NCBI GenBank assembly: GCA_046727435.1
Contig: JBKPCR010000508.1
Span: 1-18,288, forward strand
Origin: CAVPRW01 sp046727435 [NCBI: bacterium]
GTDB taxonomy: Bacteria > Tectomicrobia > Entotheonellia > J063
Reading direction: 5' to 3'
Length of the DNA: 18,288 bases
This document shows positions 14,334 through 18,288 of the stretch, piece by piece. The notes below the pieces were generated by a model. That model was given only the letters and a program-made list of their open reading frames with translations, did no database searches and was not told the DNA's origin. Each line of letters opens with the position of its first letter. Within the stretch, counting starts at the first letter, position 1. A program made the translations under genes and the position numbers.

Positions 14334-14983
14334 GCGCGGACACACCTGCCTATGGCCTCTGGCTGCTCGTAGTGATCAATGCGGCGGTGTTCATCATCTT
14401 TGCGTTCAGCTTCACTCACCCGCGTACCAGCCGTGACTGGCGCTCATTCGGTGCCTTCGCCAGCTTTCTGGTGGCACTCTTCACCGAAATGTACGGCTTC
14501 CCGCTAACCCTTTACCTGCTCTCCGGCTGGTTGGGCAGTCGCTACCCCGGTCTAGACCTCTTCTCTCACGACGCCGGGCACCTCTGGCATACGTTGCTCG
14601 GTATGAAAGGGGACCCCCATTTCGACCCGATTCATCTTCTCAGTAACGGGCTCATTTTTGGCGGATTTATCTTGCTGGCCTCCGCCTGGCGGGTGCTCTA
14701 CGAGGCCCAGCGCGAGCGACGATTGGCCACCACTGGTCCCTACGCTTATGTGCGTCACCCACAGTATGCGGGCTTCATCCTCATCATGCTCGGATTTTTG
14801 GTCCAGTGGCCGACGCTGCTGACGCTCCTCATGTTTCCCATATTGGTGGCGATGTACGTCCGGCTGGCCCGTCGGGAGGAGCGCGAGGCACTGGCGGAAT
14901 TTGGCGAAGCGTATGGGCGCTACGCCGCCAACACACCGGCCTTCTCCCCCCTCCTAGGGCATGCAGCACGGAAGCAGACGTAG
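14330..14983 (+). CDS. Isoprenylcysteine carboxyl methyltransferase / phospholipid methyltransferase-like membrane protein
   Basis: Protein of 217 residues with about five membrane segments. The family motif is present: RRLATTGPYAYVRHPQYAGF followed by a hydrophobic helix and the cytosolic RLARREEREALAEFGEAYGRY, where the family binds S-adenosylmethionine. It therefore probably methylates a lipid or small thiol substrate at the membrane; the substrate cannot be read from sequence. Homologues paired with DUF2933 occur in metal-resistance islands. Start overlaps DUF2933 by four bases. The next gene is 106 bases away behind a palindrome, so the operon likely ends here. Confidence 0.85.
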   Translation: MSADTPAYGLWLLVVINAAVFIIFAFSFTHPRTSRDWRSFGAFASFLVALFTEMYGFPLTLYLLSGWLGSRYPGLDLFSHDAGHLWHTLLGMKGDPHFDPIHLLSNGLIFGGFILLASAWRVLYEAQRERRLATTGPYAYVRHPQYAGFILIMLGFLVQWPTLLTLLMFPILVAMYVRLARREEREALAEFGEAYGRYAANTPAFSPLLGHAARKQT

Positions 14984-15002
14984 GGGGGAGCCGCTGATGG
15001 CG

Positions 15003-15016
15003 TATCGGTACCGATA
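15003..15016. promoter_or_regulatory. 14-base perfect palindrome upstream of the ECF sigma gene
   Basis: TATCGGTACCGATA is a perfect inverted repeat about 75 bases before the sigma-factor ATG. Size and position suit an operator for a dimeric regulator. No T-run follows, so a terminator is less likely. Confidence 0.4.
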
Positions 15017-15038
15017 GGCATGCTCCTAGGCATGCTCC
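15016..15038. repeat. Tandem AGGCATGCTCC repeat
   Basis: Two copies of AGGCATGCTCC, at 15016-15026 and 15028-15038 with one T between, directly abut the palindrome; each contains the palindromic GCATGC. Possible further binding sites in the sigma gene control region, or a small slippage duplication. Confidence 0.4.
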
Positions 15039-15089
15039 AGCACAGATGTAACCGCTGGCCGCGTGACACGTCTTTTGAGAGAAGACTAT

Positions 15090-15659
15090 ATGAACGAATT
15101 TGACTCCAGACTGCTCGAGCAACGTGCCAAGTTCCTTGCCTATATCCGCAGGAAAGTCCCGGATCCGGACTTGGCAGAGGATGTGTTGCAGGATAGCCTG
15201 CTCAGGGCGCTCCAAGCGGCTCTGGACTTGCGGGACGAGGAGCGATTTACCCCCTGGTTTTACCGAATTCTCAACAACGCCATCATGGACGTCTACCGCC
15301 GCAGACAGATCGAGTCGAAGTACCGGGCCCAGTACTCTGAGCAGAGAGAACCCTATGTGCCGTCCACGGATGCAGCTGCCCTGTGTGCATGTATTTGGGA
15401 CGTGATACCCACGCTGAAACCGGAATACGCCGAACTGATCATCGAGCTGGAATTGTGGGATGGCGATCCAGCGCGTCTGGCCGCACAGGTGGGCATCACG
15501 CGCAATAATCTGAAAGTCCGTCGGCATCGGGCCCGGCGAGCCCTGCGCGAGCGTTTGGAAGAGATCTGCCGCAGCTGTGCTGTGCACGGGTACCCGGACT
15601 GTCCCTGCCAGCATGGGAAAGGAGCCGAATCAACCACTGCGCAAGAAAGCTCCGAATAA
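15090..15659 (+). CDS. ECF-type RNA polymerase sigma factor with C-terminal Cys tail
   Basis: Protein of 189 residues. Sigma region 2 (PDPDLAEDVLQDSLLRALQ, then FTPWFYRILNNAIMDVYRRR) and region 4 (LAAQVGITRNNLKVRRHRAR) are clear. After region 4 comes a tail with Cys160, Cys163, His166, Cys171 and Cys173 (CRSCAVHGYPDCPC). ECF factors with a Cys-rich tail of this kind include Myxococcus CorE, which is controlled directly by copper or cadmium without an anti-sigma factor. By analogy this one may sense a metal and drive the copper/cytochrome genes upstream; that is inference. No anti-sigma gene is adjacent, which fits. The start ATG 15090 has a weak GAGAGA site; GTG 15063 is in frame. A palindrome and repeats lie upstream. 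Confidence 0.85.
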   Translation: MNEFDSRLLEQRAKFLAYIRRKVPDPDLAEDVLQDSLLRALQAALDLRDEERFTPWFYRILNNAIMDVYRRRQIESKYRAQYSEQREPYVPSTDAAALCACIWDVIPTLKPEYAELIIELELWDGDPARLAAQVGITRNNLKVRRHRARRALRERLEEICRSCAVHGYPDCPCQHGKGAESTTAQESSE

Positions 15660-15812
15660 CATGGCCCCCAAGTAGGCTGTAGTGTCCTACGAGTGCGTAG
15701 AGCAACCATCCGCAGCGATAGCATGTTGACCCGCTGATGATCCAGCCCCGGCTAGTGACTGTAACCATCTGGGGATGAAAATACGTCAGAGGAGGCCGGC
15801 AGAGGTAGGCGC

Positions 15813-17262
15813 ATGAACTGGCAAAACATCACTCCCGAGAATACCGAGGTCGTCATCCTGTGCTTTGAAGGCCCTGATCCATATGCCATGGCTGGGGGGC
15901 TTGGCGCCCGCGTCGAGCACCTGTCCCGCACGCTGGCGGAGCTGGGCTTCACCACCCATCTCTTGTTCGTCGGCGACCCCACGCGACCGGGGGAAGAGGT
16001 TAGCCAGCGAGGGAAGCTCATCCTGCATCGGTGGTGTCAGTGGAGTAGTGAGTATTACCCCAGAGGGGTCTATGACGGGGAGAACGAAAAGCTCTACGAT
16101 TTCAACGAGTCCATTCCCTGGTTTGTCAAAGACCGTATACTCCAACCAGCGCTGGCTCGGGGGAAGCAGGTGGTAGTCCTGGGAGAAGAATGGCACACCG
16201 CCGAGGCCATGTGCCGCCTCAGCGATGCCCTCTACGATGATGGTGTCCGCGACCAAGTCCTGATGTTCTGGAATGCCAACAATACCTACTCCTTCCATCG
16301 TATCAACTGGCCGCGACTGCGCTTGACCACCACGATTACCACGGTGAGCCGGTACATGAAGCACCTGATATGGCAGATGGGCCTGAATCCCCTGGTCATT
16401 CCGAACGGCATTTCTCGGCAGCTGCTGGGAAGATCGATGAGACCGCGACGGATGCGCTCAGGAGATCGTTAGGCGCTGAGGTGGTCCTGTTCAAAATGGC
16501 CCGTTGGGATCCAGACAAGAACTGGGAAGGAGCGATCAAGGCCGCGCAAGGGCTGAAGGGGAGGGGTCTCAAGACGGTGCTCGTGGCGCGGGGTGGTCTC
16601 GAACCGTATGGCCAGGAGCTCGTGCGCTACGCGCGTATGCTGGGACTCAAGGTCAAAGAGACGTTTTTCAGGCCTGGGCACGCAGCGATTATCTGGCCAC
16701 CTTGCGCCGCGCTGCACCGGCAGACATGCTGGTGGTGCGGTCGCACATCCCTCCGGAGTTTGCGCGCATCCTGTATCGGGCCGCCGATGCGGTATTGGCC
16801 AACAGTCGGCACGAGCCGTTTGGCCTCGTGGGACTGGAGGCGATGGCTGCAGGGGGCGTGGCCTTGACCGGTTCCACTGGGGAGGACTACACGATCTCGC
16901 TGGTGAACGCCATCGTACTGGAGACGGCAGATCCTGGGGAGATCGAGGACTATGTGCTGTATCTGCGAGACCACCCCAATGAGAGCGACCGTATCGGTCG
17001 GGCGGCCCGGCGCACCGCGCGTTTTTATACCTGGGAGGCCGCCGTACGGAATTTGCTTCGCAAGCTGGAGCACCAGGCCCACCTGCAAGGAATCCTGGAA
17101 GAAATGCCGCACCGTGCTGGCCATCATCCGCCTCCAGGGCCGCAACAACACGTGGCAGCGGTTGAGCAGAGCAGACCTCCGAGGACGGGAATGGAACGAT
17201 CGGTAGGCCTGGCCGAGGCCGAAGAGGCACAATTGGCTCACGTCGGAGTAGGAGTCACATGA
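15813..17262 (+). pseudogene. GT4/glycogen-synthase-like glycosyltransferase, broken by two one-base losses
   Basis: The product would be about 480 residues of a GT-B glycosyltransferase, likely building a glucan or related polysaccharide, in line with glgP downstream. It is spread over three frames. Frame A from ATG 15813 carries AGGLGARVEHLSRTLAELGF and later ANNTYSFHRINWPRL and NPLVIPNGIS. At GGG 16427-16429 it shifts to a frame with KIDETATDALRRSLG and FKMARWDPDKNW; at TTTTT 16664-16668 it shifts again to QAWARSDYLATLRRAAPADM and the donor-site HEPFGLVGLEAMAAGG (E-x7-E), to the TGA at 17260. Both breaks are one base lost from a homopolymer (GGGG to GGG, six T to five), with perfect coding on either side. 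That favours sequencing or assembly error over decay. AGG-type ribosome site before 15813. Confidence 0.8.
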
Positions 17263-17390
17263 GCACCCATGCACCGCTCGAGTTTTGGGAAGAGAAGAAA
17301 CCGGTGGATGAAACCATTGCGAGGCAGCGGCAAGGAGGGAAGAGCCATGACACAAGATCCGGTCTGCGGCATGCAGGTAGACGAGAGTAG
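17259..17390 (+). CDS. Possible 43-residue overlapping ORF
   Basis: ATG 17259 overlaps the glycosyltransferase stop (ATGA) with GTAGGAG just upstream, and runs 43 codons to TAG 17388-17390, starting MSTHAPLEFWEEKKPVDETI. It overlaps the YHS gene start by 44 bases in another frame. The coupling and start site are good, and the first 25 residues look soluble and protein-like, but I recognise no family and the end reads like off-frame sequence. Could equally be an untranslated link. Confidence 0.22.
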   Translation: MSTHAPLEFWEEKKPVDETIARQRQGGKSHDTRSGLRHAGRRE

Positions 17391-17508
17391 AACCACCGCA
17401 ACTTTTGTTTATGGTGGCAAGACCTACTATTTTTGTTCGAAAGCGTGCCAGCAAGCGTTTGAGAAAGCTCCAGAGAAGTACGCCACACAGGACGACCATG
17501 GTGACTAA
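17347..17508 (+). CDS. YHS-domain protein
   Basis: Protein of 53 residues consisting of one YHS domain: DPVCGMQVDESRT, then YGGKTYYFCSKACQQAFEKAPEKY. The cysteines in DPVCGM and FCSKAC bind a metal; YHS domains occur alone or at the start of copper- and heavy-metal-exporting P-type ATPases, where they are thought to deliver metal. The start ATG 17347 has AAGGAGGGA a few bases upstream and opens directly at the domain. It sits between glucan genes, an odd place, but consistent with the metal theme of the window. Cytosolic, since there is no signal peptide. Confidence 0.88.
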   Translation: MTQDPVCGMQVDESRTTATFVYGGKTYYFCSKACQQAFEKAPEKYATQDDHGD

Positions 17509-17651
17509 CCGTCCATGTTCGGGACCGGCTAACCCACCTCAACGGAGCATGAGCATCTTCCAAGTGGTTGTGTGATTCGCATGATTCGGCTTGCCTGGAT
17601 TGATCATGCGTTTGCGGTGCGACAGCGGGATGAGTGCGAGAGGAGCAAGCG

Positions 17652-18288
17652 ATGTCGTGTCCGAACCTTCCTGAACCAATTCAGCGCCTCGGCGAACTGG
17701 CCTCGAATCTGTGGTGGAGCTGGCATCCGCAGGCGGAAGCGCTCTTTCAGGCGCTCAATCCAGTGTTGTGGGAGCGCATCGGTCATAATCCGGTCAAGTT
17801 CCTCTGGACACTGGCGCCGGAGCAGCTTGAACGAGTCGCAGCAGATCCCGTGTTCCTCGGCCATTACCATGCGGTGCTCAACGCCTTTGATGCCGACATG
17901 AACACGGCAGAGGGGTGGTTCACGCGCCAGTTTCCTCAGCTCATGGGCAACCTCGTCGCCTACTTTTCAGCGGAGTTTGGCCTCCACAATTCCCTCCCGG
18001 TCTATGCTGGGGGCCTCGGAATATTGGCGGGGGACCACGTCAAGGAGGCCAGCGACCTGGGGCTGCCGTTGGTGGGGGTGGGCTTTATGTATCCCGAGGG
18101 ATACGTGCGCCAGCGTCTGTGGGCCGATGGGCATCAGGAGGAGGTCTACGAGCGCCTCAACTGGGCCGAGACGCCTCTGGAGCCTGCGTGCATGCAAGAT
18201 GGCATGCACTGCGTGCTCCCGCTTCAGCTCCCCGACCACCTCCTGCATGTGGCCGTCTGGCGACTCGCCGCCGGCCGAGTCCCACTCT
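17652..18288 (+). CDS. glgP: Alpha-glucan phosphorylase, N-terminal part
   Basis: Releases glucose-1-phosphate from glycogen-type glucans in the cytoplasm (GT35). Only about 212 residues are visible; the frame runs off the window. The N-terminal region with LASNLWWSWHPQAEALFQ is the DUF3417-type start of the shorter bacterial phosphorylases. Then follow VAYFSAEFGLHNSLPVYAGG, LGILAGDHVKEASDLGLPLV and GVGFMYPEGYVRQRL, the substrate-pocket segments of the family. The start ATG 17652 has AGGAG six bases upstream. The paired glycosyltransferase at 15813 suggests a glycogen synthesis and breakdown block. Confidence 0.93.
   Translation, partial: MSCPNLPEPIQRLGELASNLWWSWHPQAEALFQALNPVLWERIGHNPVKFLWTLAPEQLERVAADPVFLGHYHAVLNAFDADMNTAEGWFTRQFPQLMGNLVAYFSAEFGLHNSLPVYAGGLGILAGDHVKEASDLGLPLVGVGFMYPEGYVRQRLWADGHQEEVYERLNWAETPLEPACMQDGMHCVLPLQLPDHLLHVAVWRLAAGRVPL

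Noticed and set aside
1-18288. CRISPR arrays, tRNA or rRNA genes, insertion sequences
   Set aside because: Read both strands for regular spaced repeats, T-loop motifs and transposase motifs and found none.

Overview
The window looks like one stretch of a bacterial chromosome with fairly high GC and a Gram-negative envelope: it encodes an outer-membrane barrel with a heme motif, periplasmic c-type cytochromes and cupredoxins. The mix of many monoheme cytochromes, cupredoxins, DUF3105, DUF2933, YHS and glycogen genes resembles Nitrospirota or similar environmental lineages. That placement is inference; there is no rRNA or other marker here. TGA is an ordinary stop codon for most genes in the window.

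Layout. Positions 1-1427 (minus strand) hold the start of a family 5 ABC-transporter solute-binding protein with a Tat-like signal, cut by the window edge. About 800 bases without a convincing gene follow. All remaining genes are on the plus strand. Block 1 (2229-5237): a small Cys/His membrane ORF, a TlpA-like thioredoxin, decayed 3' ends of a YtkA/CopD-like domain and of a cytochrome c, two cupredoxins with different copper loops, and a DUF3105 protein. Block 2 (5440-11500): a small exported Cys/His protein, a Cyc2-like fused cytochrome-porin, a triheme cytochrome, a small beta-rich periplasmic protein, two monoheme cytochromes, a second TlpA-like protein interrupted by an in-frame TGA, and a chimeric hydrolase fragment. 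Block 3 (12038-15659): a paralogue of the small Cys/His protein, a SHOCT protein, a Met-rich Spy-like protein, DUF2933, an isoprenylcysteine/phospholipid methyltransferase-type membrane protein, and an ECF sigma factor with a four-cysteine tail. Block 4 (15813-end): a glycosyltransferase broken by two one-base losses, a YHS protein and the start of glgP.

How it may work together (inference). Blocks 1-3 read as a periplasmic metal and electron-transfer island: copper-binding proteins, thioredoxin-fold proteins of the kind that reduce heme-attachment or copper-site cysteines, several cytochromes and a possible outer-membrane electron entry point. The ECF sigma factor, with a CorE-like cysteine tail, could be a metal-responsive regulator.

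The strongest candidate for something new is at 10356-10931. The TGA replaces exactly the first cysteine of the thioredoxin CxxC motif, the reading frame stays intact to the end of the fold, and a hairpin matching the bacterial SECIS pattern begins directly after the TGA. This suggests a TlpA-type selenoprotein (UxxC); a plain nonsense mutation or a base error is the main alternative. The second candidate is a pair of equal-length 118-residue GTG-start exported proteins with a shared CxSHPDTH motif and related leader sequences, each opening a metal/cytochrome block.
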